From assembly GCF_013106755.1 (NCBI RefSeq), contig NZ_WHPF01000001.1, forward strand, positions 310,001 through 374,000: 64,000 bases of DNA, read 5' to 3'. This DNA comes from Limnovirga soli (GTDB taxonomy: Bacteria > Bacteroidota > Bacteroidia > Chitinophagales > Chitinophagaceae). The notes beneath the pieces were generated by a model. That model did no database searches, had not been told where the DNA came from, and saw only the letters and a program-made list of their open reading frames with translations. The translations under genes were made by a program, and so were the position numbers. Within the stretch, counting starts at the first letter, position 1; each line of letters starts with the position of its first letter. This document shows, in pieces, positions 34,734-44,200 of this stretch.

Positions 34734-36368
34734 TTAAGTGGCCAATGGCGGACCGCCGGGCACAACAATTTCCTGTGGTTTTATTTTAAAGCCGCTGCGT
34801 TTCGCGGTAAAAGTTGCGGTACGGTATTCGCCCAAATATACCGAGCCTGCAAATGCATCATTGGCCACCGTACCTGAAAAAGTAAACGTAATGGCATCTG
34901 CCGGATGACGGTCAACACTGCGTAATTTAATTTCGTTGCCTTCTATTGTTCCGGTAAGTTCACGGGTAGAGAACTCACCTTTATGAGAACCTTTTATCCA
35001 TTTGCCATCCTGCTGTATAAACAACATATGCTGGCTGGTACTGCTAAAGAATTGTATACTCAAATCCCAGCTACCAGCAAGATTTGCCGATGGCTGTACA
35101 GTAGCAGCTTTTTTAGGTGACCGCTTTTGGGTAAGCACACCAAAAACCCTGTCAGCCACCACTTTTTCATTCCCCGGCTGCATTTGCCCGGTGGTAATAT
35201 TGATAAATGTTTTACCGTCTTTATTATCGCTGCCTATAGCTACCCTGGGTTTATTTCTACCCAGCTCTTCTGCCATTTCATCCCCGGTAATATTGAATTT
35301 TGCCGGATCCCAGGAAACATTTAATACCGGAGACCTGTTAGACAATTCAGTAGGTTCAAAAACCGATGTGGAAACCCCTTCGATAGAAGAAAGCTTTTTT
35401 GCAATTACATCCAGCCAGGAAAGCCAGGTTTTCCATTCTGCGGCATGGTCGCGTTTGGTCCATGCTTCCACCGCTGCCAACATGCCCATCATTTCTTCAC
35501 GCCCAACTTTATTATCGCGGCCCGGCCCGTGGTGTGGTGAGCTGGCCTGCCAGGCAGACATGAGTATATCTTTTCTTCCCAATACCAAACCGGCGCATTG
35601 GGGACCACAAATAGCTTTGCCACCACTGTAAACCACTACATCAGCACCACGTTGTAAATGAATATTGGGAATGGTAAGTACTTCGGCAGCTGCATCTACC
35701 AGTATGGGTACTTTATGGGGTTTTGCAATTGCAGCAACATTTTCCAAAGAAAGCGGTTGCCCCGGTTGCGATTCATCATAAGCCATAATGTATATCATGG
35801 CGGTTCTTTCATTTAGGGCACTTTTCAATTCTTCCGGACTGTTTACTTCAATTATTCTGGCGCCTATATTACGAATAGCATGATCGTATACATTACGCGA
35901 TGTTTTGGGGATAATTACTTCGGTTTTATCAAAACCTGTAAGGTCTGGAATACGAATTAATTTTTCGGGGTTGCCGCCGGTAATGCAGGCAGCCGTTACG
36001 TGCTTCATACCGGCAGCACAACCAGATGACACCATGCCCCATTCTGCACCCGTAATCTCTGATAAACGCTTGCCAATACCATCAGCCAGTTCATCGTATT
36101 GTACAAAATCTTTGGAGGCGGCTTCCATAGCGGCACGCACTTCGGGGCGTTCTATGGAGCCACCGATGATGGTAAAAGTGCCCCTGCAATTAATAATCGG
36201 CTCCACTCCTATCGACTGAAATATATTGGGCCCTATAGCCAGCTCACCTGCAACGGAAAGCTGCTGTAGGTTATCCACCGCCGGCGCTGCAAAAAGCGAT
36301 TTAAGGGGAGCCAGTGTTCCGGCCAATGGTAACAGGGTAATACCTTTTAAAATATGTCTGCGTTTCAT
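34734..36368 (-). CDS. Tat-exported SelA/DgaE-like PLP enzyme fused to a lipocalin-like domain, paralogue 2
   Basis: 544 residues from the ATG at 36368 (MKRRHILKGITLLPLAG), a twin-arginine-like leader. A longer frame to 36455 runs into a diverged repeat. Residues about 45-410 are the PLP domain (FQSIGVEPIINCRGTFTIIGGSIERPEV, GAEWGMVSSGCAAGMKH, LVDAAAEV, Schiff-base Lys 251 in SGGKAICGPQCAG). From residue 427 a beta-rich domain follows (SANLAGSWDLSIQFFS, MLFIQQDGKWIKGS, YLGEYRTATFTAKR), of the kind appended to exported amidohydrolases. It is the most diverged of the three PLP paralogues. It lies downstream of a RidA gene. Function is probably elimination on an amino-group substrate. Confidence 0.87.
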   Translation of the reverse strand: MKRRHILKGITLLPLAGTLAPLKSLFAAPAVDNLQQLSVAGELAIGPNIFQSIGVEPIINCRGTFTIIGGSIERPEVRAAMEAASKDFVQYDELADGIGKRLSEITGAEWGMVSSGCAAGMKHVTAACITGGNPEKLIRIPDLTGFDKTEVIIPKTSRNVYDHAIRNIGARIIEVNSPEELKSALNERTAMIYIMAYDESQPGQPLSLENVAAIAKPHKVPILVDAAAEVLTIPNIHLQRGADVVVYSGGKAICGPQCAGLVLGRKDILMSAWQASSPHHGPGRDNKVGREEMMGMLAAVEAWTKRDHAAEWKTWLSWLDVIAKKLSSIEGVSTSVFEPTELSNRSPVLNVSWDPAKFNITGDEMAEELGRNKPRVAIGSDNKDGKTFINITTGQMQPGNEKVVADRVFGVLTQKRSPKKAATVQPSANLAGSWDLSIQFFSSTSQHMLFIQQDGKWIKGSHKGEFSTRELTGTIEGNEIKLRSVDRHPADAITFTFSGTVANDAFAGSVYLGEYRTATFTAKRSGFKIKPQEIVVPGGPPLAT

Positions 36369-36438
36369 ACGAATGATTGTAATGGTTGTTAATAAATGTA
36401 TTGCGGCTGTTATATGCCCAATAGTGATACTACAGATG

Positions 36439-36456
36439 AACGTAATGCGACGCAAG
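36439..36456 (+). repeat. Diverged intergenic repeat
   Basis: GAACGTAATGCGACGCAAGG retains the GCGACGCAAG end but has lost the TACAAG part. It is at the family's usual intergenic position. Confidence 0.5.
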
Positions 36457-36514
36457 GATGTTTAACCGGAGTACTGCAGCCGGTATCATACAAACGGCAA
36501 TGCATACCGGCTTT

Positions 36515-37048
36515 TTATTCTTTTAATTCTACAATCATTTCTATTTCTACAGCGATATTATTGGGCAAGGAACCCATGCCTACAGCCGAACGGGCATGTT
36601 TACCATTCTCGCCAAATACCTGCACCAACAAATCGGAACAACCGTTGATTACTTTGGGGTGCTGCTCGAAAGTTGGGATGGCATTTACCATACCCAAAAC
36701 TTTTACAATGCGTTTTACTTTGTTCAAATCGCCCACTTCGGCTTTAAGTGTAGACAGCAGGGAAATAGCTGTTAACCTGGCTGCATCCCTTGCCTGTTCC
36801 AGCGTAAGATCGCTACCCACTTTTCCGGTAACCAGACCACCTTCTGGTTTATCGGGACCATGACCGGAGAGATACACCATATTACCCACCCGAACCGCTT
36901 TTACATAATTGGCAATGGGCGGTGTAGGCGTTATAAGTTGTATACCCAATTCTTTTATCCTTGCTTCGGGGTTTACATTGGTTTGCTGTGCCTGGCAAAT
37001 ACCACTGGCAAGCAACAAAAAACTAATGCAACTGATGATTGCTTTCAT
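36515..37048 (-). CDS. Exported RidA/YjgF-family protein 1 (Sec leader)
   Basis: 177 residues with a Sec signal peptide (MKAIISCISFLLLASGICQA). The rest is a RidA fold: VRVGNMVYLSGHGPDKPEGG, LTLEQARDAARLTAISLLSTLKAEVGD, LGMVNAIPTF and the active-site Arg in HARSAVGMGSLPNNIAVEIEMIVEL. RidA enzymes hydrolyse 2-aminoacrylate-type enamines and imines released by PLP-dependent eliminations. It sits directly upstream of the PLP enzyme at 34734 and downstream of the dehydrogenase/cytochrome gene (11 bases), so the partnership is expected. RidA in the periplasm is unusual. Confidence 0.9.
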   Translation of the reverse strand: MKAIISCISFLLLASGICQAQQTNVNPEARIKELGIQLITPTPPIANYVKAVRVGNMVYLSGHGPDKPEGGLVTGKVGSDLTLEQARDAARLTAISLLSTLKAEVGDLNKVKRIVKVLGMVNAIPTFEQHPKVINGCSDLLVQVFGENGKHARSAVGMGSLPNNIAVEIEMIVELKE

Positions 37049-37059
37049 ACTGTAATAAT

Positions 37060-38838
37060 TTATTTTTTTTGAGCGCTGATTTTAGTTCTTAATGCTGCTA
37101 CTTCTTCCTCGTTAATTTCGGTGGCATTGTTGCCAAAATTTTGCCGTACGTAGGTTAATACCAGGGCCAGATCTTTATCAGTTAAAAAACTATGGCTGGG
37201 CATTAGGTTATTAAATTGTTTGCCTTTTACTGTAATGGGTTGTTGCAAACCATTTAGTAAAATATTGATGAGGCGGGTTTTGTCGCCCAATACATATTCG
37301 GAACTATCCAATGGTGGAAAACGGCTACCGTCGCCCTTGCCATTGCTTAAATGGCAAACGCCGCAATAGGTACTATAAATTTCCGCCCCACCCGTTAGCT
37401 TTGTTTTTTGCAGGTTATCGGCTACTTCATCGGGGTTTTTAATGTGGGCACTGGTAGTTTTAAGTTTTTCCATTGCTGCCAGTTGAGGTGCGCCAAAATT
37501 AGCGGTATAGCCTTTGTAAATTATGCGCCAAATTTTACCCTTACGAGAATCACTGATGTACAAAGAACCATCGGGGCCCTGTGCCAAACCCATAGGGCGG
37601 CAAGCTGCGTCTGTGGTATTCAGAATGGTATCCATGCCGGCAAAGCCATCTGCAAATACTTCCCATGGGCCGCTGGGCTTACCATCTTTAAAGGGTACAA
37701 AAGCTACAAAATAGCCCGACTGAGAATACGGCGCCCTAATGGTAGAACCATGAAAAGCGATAAAAGCTCCATTTTTGTAATGTGCCGGAAACATGTTGCC
37801 TGTATAAAACAAAATATCGTTGGGGGCCCAATGGCCAGGAAAACCAATAAGTGGCTGTTCGTATTTACTGCCATTGCCTTCCTTTTTTCCATCGCCGCCA
37901 TATTCGGGGTTTAGCAGTTTTTTGCCTTGCATCCAATCGTAATAATAATACGGCCAGCCAGCATCTGCACCTTCTTTTATATGCAAAAATTCTTCTGCAG
38001 GCAATAATGCACTTTGCCATTTGGTATACATGCCGGGCCATGTTCTATGCATTTCGTCGCGGCCATGTTGTACAATATAAATATCCTTATCCTGAGGGTT
38101 CCAGGTAATGGCTACAGCACTTCTTATACCAGTGGCATAGCGTTTACCATCTTTTATGGTTTGATTGGTTTTATCGGGATTAAATTGCCAGATACCTGCA
38201 TGCTCTGCCAGTTGCGGACATGGGTCCTGCCCCGGAGATTCGGGTATTCGGTCTAACTGCTGGCATACATCAGATGGTGAACCAAAAGGCACATACATAT
38301 TGCCCTTATCGTCAAACGTGATAGGCTTTGCGGTGTGGTTATAGCCATGCGGGTCGTTCTGGTAATCATCGTGCAGAATAAGTTCGCTATTTTTTTCGGG
38401 CAGCAGTTCGCCTGGTATCAGCTTGGTGCGAAATACATCCCCGGTGGAGCTATAATACAAGTAGCCATTGTATATGCGCATGGCAGTACCATAGCCCATA
38501 GAATCGGTATAAACCCCAAACTTTTTAATAACATCGGCCTTTCCATCGCCATTTTCATCGCGTAAAGCCACGTTACTGCCATCGGCATAAGAGCCACGTA
38601 GTTTTACATAAATATCGCCATTGGAATTTACGGCCAGATGCCTTGCAGCGCCAACACTATCGGCCACTACCAATCCTTCAAAACCGCCGGGCAGCGTAAG
38701 TCCGCCATTATCAGCATCGCCTTTAAGCTGCCCTGGTTTGCACTGCGAAAATAAAATAGCCAATGCGCCTGTAAAAAGGGCAACAAAAAATGTAGATGTT
38801 GTGTATCGTTTGTAAGCAACGATTCTTTGATTCACCAT
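37060..38838 (-). CDS. Sorbosone-dehydrogenase-like propeller with C-terminal cytochrome c, paralogue 2
   Basis: 592 residues from the ATG at 38838 (MVNQRIVAYKRYTTSTFFVALFT, then LAILFSQC). The longer frame to 39087 runs through two repeat copies. The propeller (ARHLAVNSNGDIYVKLRGSYADG, GRDEMHRTWPGMYTKW, DAGWPYYYYDW) and cytochrome c (CGVCH at 492-496, Met 546 in NNLMPSHSF) match paralogue 1 throughout. It is probably a PQQ-type dehydrogenase delivering electrons to the respiratory chain. It is upstream of RidA 1 by 11 bases, and so most likely co-transcribed. Confidence 0.9.
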   Translation of the reverse strand: MVNQRIVAYKRYTTSTFFVALFTGALAILFSQCKPGQLKGDADNGGLTLPGGFEGLVVADSVGAARHLAVNSNGDIYVKLRGSYADGSNVALRDENGDGKADVIKKFGVYTDSMGYGTAMRIYNGYLYYSSTGDVFRTKLIPGELLPEKNSELILHDDYQNDPHGYNHTAKPITFDDKGNMYVPFGSPSDVCQQLDRIPESPGQDPCPQLAEHAGIWQFNPDKTNQTIKDGKRYATGIRSAVAITWNPQDKDIYIVQHGRDEMHRTWPGMYTKWQSALLPAEEFLHIKEGADAGWPYYYYDWMQGKKLLNPEYGGDGKKEGNGSKYEQPLIGFPGHWAPNDILFYTGNMFPAHYKNGAFIAFHGSTIRAPYSQSGYFVAFVPFKDGKPSGPWEVFADGFAGMDTILNTTDAACRPMGLAQGPDGSLYISDSRKGKIWRIIYKGYTANFGAPQLAAMEKLKTTSAHIKNPDEVADNLQKTKLTGGAEIYSTYCGVCHLSNGKGDGSRFPPLDSSEYVLGDKTRLINILLNGLQQPITVKGKQFNNLMPSHSFLTDKDLALVLTYVRQNFGNNATEINEEEVAALRTKISAQKK

Positions 38839-38916
38839 TTCAGCAAAATATATACAGTTAAATAATAGGGGTATTGAATAGATATGAACCCGGCTGCCGT
38901 AATACATTTCAACATC

Positions 38917-38937
38917 CGTTGCGTCGCACTCTTGTAC
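38917..38937 (-). repeat. Intergenic repeat, core type A with GTTG
   Basis: CGTTGCGTCGCACTCTTGTA plus C, flanked by ACCCGGCTGCC at 38888. It faces the type B copy at 38985. Confidence 0.85.
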
Positions 38938-38984
38938 GGCAACAAGCATGGCATCAAACAAAATATGCTGCCCTATAGGCGAAC

Positions 38985-39005
38985 GTACAAGTGAGTGACA
39001 CAACG
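38985..39005 (+). repeat. Intergenic repeat, core type B
   Basis: GTACAAGTGAGTGACACAAC plus G, then GATGCCGGG. It is the second half of an inverted pair with 38917. Confidence 0.88.
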
Positions 39006-39040
39006 GATGCCGGGTAATGTACAACTGCCGGCAATAAAAA

Positions 39041-40258
39041 CTAGGCTGTTGCTGCAGCCAATTCTTCTGATAACCTTTTGGCAACAATTCTTTCCTGCCC
39101 CGGCAGCATTACCCATGTAGTGATGCTGATGTGCTCATCGCCACCATTTACGATTTCTATGGATGGGCTGCCGTTGCGCAATTTTTCCTGCAGGTCTTTG
39201 GTAGTTAGTTTTAGTTTGGTTTTATCCCAGGTTACATGCAAGGTAGGCGTTACATTGCCCAGCGTGGGCACTTTTACCTCTGTAGTAAGGCCGGGAATAT
39301 TTTTGATAGCCGTTTGGATAGTGGCTACACGGCCTTCCCATTCTTTCCATTCTTTTTCATGATCGGCATTGACAAAATGTTCCAGTGCCACATACATGCC
39401 CAATACTTCTTCTTTGTTCACCTTCATACCGCGTCCAATGGTGGTACCACGTGGCGGCATGCTTAAACGGGCTGCAGCAATCAACTCTTTTTTACCCATG
39501 AGAATGCCTGTGCTTTGTGGGCCACGCATGGCTTTGCCGCCAGACACACAAACAAGATCGAAACCCATATCGTTAAACTTCCACAGGTTTTCTACGGGGG
39601 GTACATCCGCAGCAATATCTATCATAGTGGGGATTTTATATTTTTTACCCAGTGCTACCCATTGTTCGTGGTTGATTAAGCCTTTATCGGATTGCACATT
39701 TAAAAACCAGAGCAGGGCAGTTTTATCGCTGATGGCTTTTTCTACATCGCTAATGGTTTCTACGGTTACTATAGTGCAACCAGTATTGGTAAGTGCATGA
39801 GAATAACCAATGCTATGGCCTTTTTGAATAATCACTTCTGATTTCATGCCGGTGCCGGCGAGATGCGGTAATTGTTCTACTTTGGTTTGATCCATACCGG
39901 TGAGCACACCGGCCAGTCCCAATGTAAGTGCTGAAAAACACCCGGAAGTAATAACGGCAGATTCAGCATGTACCATGGTGGCAATTTTGGCGCCTACTTT
40001 ATCCTGTAGTTCATCCAGCAGGCAAAAATCGTGGGTGGCAGAGCGGATGGCTTCTACTACTTCTTCGCGCATTAGGGAGCCCGTCATAAATGTATAAGTA
40101 CCGGCAGCATTAATAAATGTGCGAACGCCCAGCTCTTTAAACAAGTCTCGTTTAACAGCAGGCACCGGCGCTGCGGCAGCATCGGTGGATATAAATGCGC
40201 CTGCTGCACCAGCTACCGGCAGTAAGGATAAATTTTTGAGTAGGTCTCTTCTTCTCAT
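39041..40258 (-). CDS. Tat-exported SelA/DgaE-like PLP enzyme, paralogue 3
   Basis: 405 residues with a twin-arginine-like leader (MRRRDLLKNLSLLPVAGAAG). It is closely similar to paralogue 1 (28788): LFKELGVRTFINAAGTYTFMTGSLMREEV, AESAVITSGCFSALTLGLAG, MIDIAADVPPVENLWKFNDMGFDLV, and Schiff-base Lys 242 in SGGKAMRGPQSTG, which falls at the same residue number. It is downstream of a RidA gene by 58 bases, pointing to one PLP-RidA unit. Probably an ammonia-eliminating enzyme of the periplasm. Confidence 0.88.
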   Translation of the reverse strand: MRRRDLLKNLSLLPVAGAAGAFISTDAAAAPVPAVKRDLFKELGVRTFINAAGTYTFMTGSLMREEVVEAIRSATHDFCLLDELQDKVGAKIATMVHAESAVITSGCFSALTLGLAGVLTGMDQTKVEQLPHLAGTGMKSEVIIQKGHSIGYSHALTNTGCTIVTVETISDVEKAISDKTALLWFLNVQSDKGLINHEQWVALGKKYKIPTMIDIAADVPPVENLWKFNDMGFDLVCVSGGKAMRGPQSTGILMGKKELIAAARLSMPPRGTTIGRGMKVNKEEVLGMYVALEHFVNADHEKEWKEWEGRVATIQTAIKNIPGLTTEVKVPTLGNVTPTLHVTWDKTKLKLTTKDLQEKLRNGSPSIEIVNGGDEHISITTWVMLPGQERIVAKRLSEELAAATA

Positions 40259-40316
40259 ATGTGTTAATTTGGAACTAAGTGATGAACAGATAATGCGTAC
40301 AATACCATTTTACTAT

Positions 40317-40781
40317 TTAAGAGATGTAAGCAATACAATCCATTTCTACCAGTGAATCGCCAGGCACGCCTCCTTTTGCTACGGCTACTGTAGTACGTAC
40401 AGGTGGTTTTTTACCAAAGCGGCCTTTGAATACCTCGTTCATTCCTTTGTAATCTTTAATATCGTCGAGATACACATTTACTTTTAGTACTTTATCCATT
40501 GAAGAGCCGGCGGCTATCAGTTCTTTTTCCAGTTCTTTTAACACATGATCGGTATGGGAAGTGATATCGCCTACAAAGTGTGCGCCTTTACCAGCAATAA
40601 AAACCATATTGCCTAAAATGGTGTGACCGGAGAAGAGAGGAATATCCTGGTCGTAAACTACATTATGCGCTTCTTTTTCGTCAGTTGTATGGCTGGCAGC
40701 TTTGGCAGCAAAACCTAAACCGGTAGTGGCTACAATGGAGCCAAATAATTTCTTGATCAATGATCGGCGCTTTTCCTGCAT
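40317..40781 (-). CDS. Exported RidA-family protein 2 (twin-arginine-like leader)
   Basis: 154 residues with a leader of the Tat type (EKRRSLIKKLFGSIVATTGLGFAAKA). The RidA fold follows: IPLFSGHTILGNMVFIAGKG, HTDHVLKELEKELIAAGSSMDKVLKVNVYLDDI and PPVRTTVAVAKGGVPGDSLVEMDCIAYIS, with the conserved active-site Arg. It is the first gene of the minus-strand cluster, followed by the PLP enzyme at 39041. Its role is presumably hydrolysis of the enamine/imine that this PLP enzyme releases. Both RidA and PLP enzymes have Tat-like leaders, which suggests the pair is exported folded. Confidence 0.88.
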   Translation of the reverse strand: MQEKRRSLIKKLFGSIVATTGLGFAAKAASHTTDEKEAHNVVYDQDIPLFSGHTILGNMVFIAGKGAHFVGDITSHTDHVLKELEKELIAAGSSMDKVLKVNVYLDDIKDYKGMNEVFKGRFGKKPPVRTTVAVAKGGVPGDSLVEMDCIAYIS

Positions 40782-41087
40782 GATGATAATTTTAATGAAA
40801 TGAATGAAAATAAAGGAGGTTCAAATTAGATTTTTTAATTGATGCCGCCAACCCTTATGCAATCGTTTGCGAAACTAGCCGTACACATAAAGTGGTGAAA
40901 AACAATGCGAATGTGCAATGTGTAGCCTATTTGATGCAGTAAGAACAGGCAATTCTTAGAATGGAGATGATTGGGAAAATGGGATGAGTGGGTGGCGAAA
41001 GCCATAAGTAAGGTATGGGATAAATTTTATGTTTAAAAATCATGCGCGGTTGCCGCTAAATCTATTATTGCTGCTTTGAGTGCTGCG

Positions 41088-41107
41088 GTACAAGAGTGCG
41101 ACGCAAG
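41088..41107 (+). repeat. Intergenic repeat, core type A
   Basis: Exact GTACAAGAGTGCGACGCAAG followed by TAAAGCC. Confidence 0.9.
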
Positions 41108-41138
41108 TAAAGCCTCATGCATAGCTAAACCTATGGCC

Positions 41139-41183
41139 AAAAAAAACCGTTCTACAGCCAGCGTAAACGCTGGTGCAGAACGG
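41139..41183 (-). terminator. Strong terminator for the efflux operon
   Basis: CCGTTCT...CCAGCGT-AA-ACGCTGG...AGAACGG forms a two-part stem. On the minus strand it is followed by a run of eight Ts, 50 bases after the stop of the RND gene. Confidence 0.92.
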
Positions 41184-41238
41184 CTTGCTGAGGTTCTAAC
41201 ATAGGGGTTATAAGTTCAGCAATTTTATTTGTACTGGT

Positions 41239-44200
41239 TTAGAACCAGCTGCCTATAAAGGATTCGCTTACATTTTTACCTTGTAATTTTTTTCTTCTGC
41301 GGGCTTTTGCGGCCCTGTGTTGCAGCATAGTAAAGATCATTAATGGCATGAATAATAAAGTGAGTGGCGGTATGCCCAACAAACTAATCCATTTACCACC
41401 AAATGTTCTGCGCATGGGCCTGCGTAAACGCTCGGCAATGAGATACATACTTGGTACGATAATCAATGTCATAAAGAAAGCAAAGGTTAAACCAAAGATG
41501 ATGGTCCAGGCCAATGGTTTCCAGAAAACTGCATTATCGCCACCAAAGAAGATATGTGGATTTAGTTCGGAGAACATGGCCACAAAATCTATATTAAAGC
41601 CTACAGCCAATGGTATTAGAGCAAGAATAGCGGCCAATGCTGTTAACAATACCGGGATGATACGTGTTTTACCTGCCTGAATAGCAGCTTCACGGGTTTT
41701 TAAGCCACGTGCCCTTAATTCATCGGTAAATTCAATTACGAGGATACCGTTTTTAACCACGATACCTGCGAGGCCTACTATACCAATACCCGTCATTACA
41801 CCAGAAACTGACATTCCAGTAATAGAGAAACCAAGCAATACACCGATGATACTAAATACAATTTCGGTAAGAATAATTACCGGCTTACTGATGGAGTTAA
41901 ACTGCAGCACCAATATAAACAGGATAAGCATTAATGCAATGATCAGGGCCTGACCAAGGAATGCTACTGTTTCGGCCTGCTGGGCACCTTCACCGGTTTG
42001 CTTGATGGTTACATCATCGCTTTGGCCGTTGAAATTATCTATATGACCTTTTAGTATTTGGTTAACAGCAGTTGGGGTAAAACCACTTAACACGTTTGAT
42101 CGTAAACTAATGGTGCGTTTCAGGTTTTTTCTTTTTACACTACCCAGCGTGTTGGTATAATCTACCTTAACCAATGAGCTGATGGGTACATTTTTGATAG
42201 CACCACCACTGGCAAAATCGCGGAAAGTGATATTCATATTCAACAGTTCATCGATGCTTTTGCGTTGCAGCACATCGTTACGTAGTTGAATTTTATATTC
42301 ATCGTCGCCATCTTTTATTTTGGAAACCTCTTTACCAAATAATGCCGTTCTTATTGCAAGGCCAATTTGTGCTGTTGAAACACCAGCAATGAGGGCCCTT
42401 TCCCTGTCTACCGATAAGGTGATTTCAGGATTAGTAAGGTCTACGTCCATTTTAAGTTCTTCTACGCCCGGCACCTGAATAGAATCGAGGTAATTTTTAA
42501 GCGCTACTGAAGTTTTAATAAGTTTATCAAAATCTTCACTGGCTACTTCAATATTAACCGGGGGATCTGTAGGTGGGCCATTTTGTTCCTGACTTACCGT
42601 AATTTCCGCACCGGGAATACCTTTTACAGCTTGCCGGATAGAATCGAGATAGGGCGCAGTACCTACACCGTTACGCTTACCAAATTCTACAAATGAAACC
42701 TGTATACGACCTAATTCGGGGTGTGCACTCTGGTCGCCGCTCATAGGATCGTTGGCGCCAATGGCAACATTGGTAATAACGCTTTCTACAATGGCGTTGG
42801 TTTTACCATGATCTACCCCAACAATTTTTTGTACTTTTTCTTCCAGCACATGGGTAACAGAATCTGTATAAGATACCGCTGTACCTACCGGTAGTTTTAA
42901 GTATACATAAATTTGATTAGGATCGCCCAGCGGAAAAAATTCAATAGGTACACGACCACTAACTACTGATGCAACAAATATTACCAGTGATACTATCAGT
43001 AATCCAAAGGTGCCTAGTAATAGCCATACTGGTTTCCATCCATTTAATGCCCAGCGTAACAGGTTTTCGTAATGGCTCATGATCCATGGCAAAACCCTGT
43101 TTTGAAAGCTGTGAATCATATCTTCCAGCAAAAAGCGGTTGAACAAACCCAGCAATACCAGCAACAATAATAAATTGCCCCAGAAGGTGATTTGAAATAC
43201 ATCCAACAAAATACCCAGGCCTAATGCAATCCATAAACCGGGTTGTTTAAAAATGGCTGTCTTAGGTTCTTTTTTATCGTTTTCAGGGTGATTCATAAAA
43301 TCTACCGCGAAAACAGGGTTCATTATAAACGCAACTATAAGTGATGCTACCAGTGTAAATATCAACATGGTAGGCAGGTATATCATAAACTTACCAATCA
43401 CTCCCGGCCAAAACAAAAGCGGGAAGAAGGGTGCCAGGGTAGTAAGCGTTCCCGCTAATACTGGTATAAATACTTCACCTGCAGCCATCATGGCAGAACG
43501 CTCAGCCGTTACTTTACCTTTACCTTCCACAAAAATGCGGTGTGTATTTTCAATTACTACAATGGCATCATCCACTATAATACCCAAGCCGAATAAAAGC
43601 GCAAACAGTACAATAAAATTTAATGTAATACTTGAACCTACAATCAGTTCTGCTCCAGGTATAAATACAAAGGCAACAAACATACTTAGGGGCACACTCA
43701 ATGCCACGAAGAATGCATTTAAAACCCCCATGAAAAACATCAGAATAATCAATACCAATACAAAGCCGATGATAATAGAATTTACCAGATCGGTAAAGGA
43801 TGTTTTGGTAGCAGTACTTTGGTCTGCTGTAATCACAACATTCAAATCTTTAGGAAAACTGGCTTCTTTTAATTCATCAACAACAGCTTTTACATTATCA
43901 GAAGTTTCAATCAGGTTCTCACCGGATCTTTTAATGATATTAAGTGTAATAACATTGTTGCCATTTAAACGGGCATAACTTTCTTTCTCCTTAACCGTGT
44001 CTTTTATTGTAGCAATGTCTTTCAGGTAAATAGGCTGGCCATTAAAATTGCGTACAATTATTTTCTCAATATCGCCTGCAGTTTTTAATTGTCCTTTTAA
44101 CTGTAGATTTCTTTTTGTATTACCCACATCCAATAAACCACCGGAAATATCAAGGTTCTCTCTTTGCACCGCATTACTAATATCATCATAGGTAATGCCA

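Larger units (their letters stand above)
40782..41238. other. Intergenic region between the exported PLP cluster and the efflux operon
   Basis: No gene is seen. It contains a type A repeat (41088-41107) and the terminator (41139-41183) that ends the efflux operon. Promoters for the cluster that starts at 40781 must lie in the left half, but none is clear. Confidence 0.6.

Noticed and set aside
36369-36455. Extended start of the PLP enzyme at 36455
   Set aside because: The extra 29 residues have no leader and lie in a diverged repeat; the Tat-type leader begins at 36368.
38839-39087. Extended start of the dehydrogenase/cytochrome gene at 39087
   Set aside because: The extra sequence crosses two repeat copies and overlaps the PLP gene end; the leader-bearing ATG is at 38838.
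41139-41183. Hairpin considered as another repeat copy
   Set aside because: Stem sequence is unrelated to the repeat core and is followed by a T run on the minus strand, as in a terminator.
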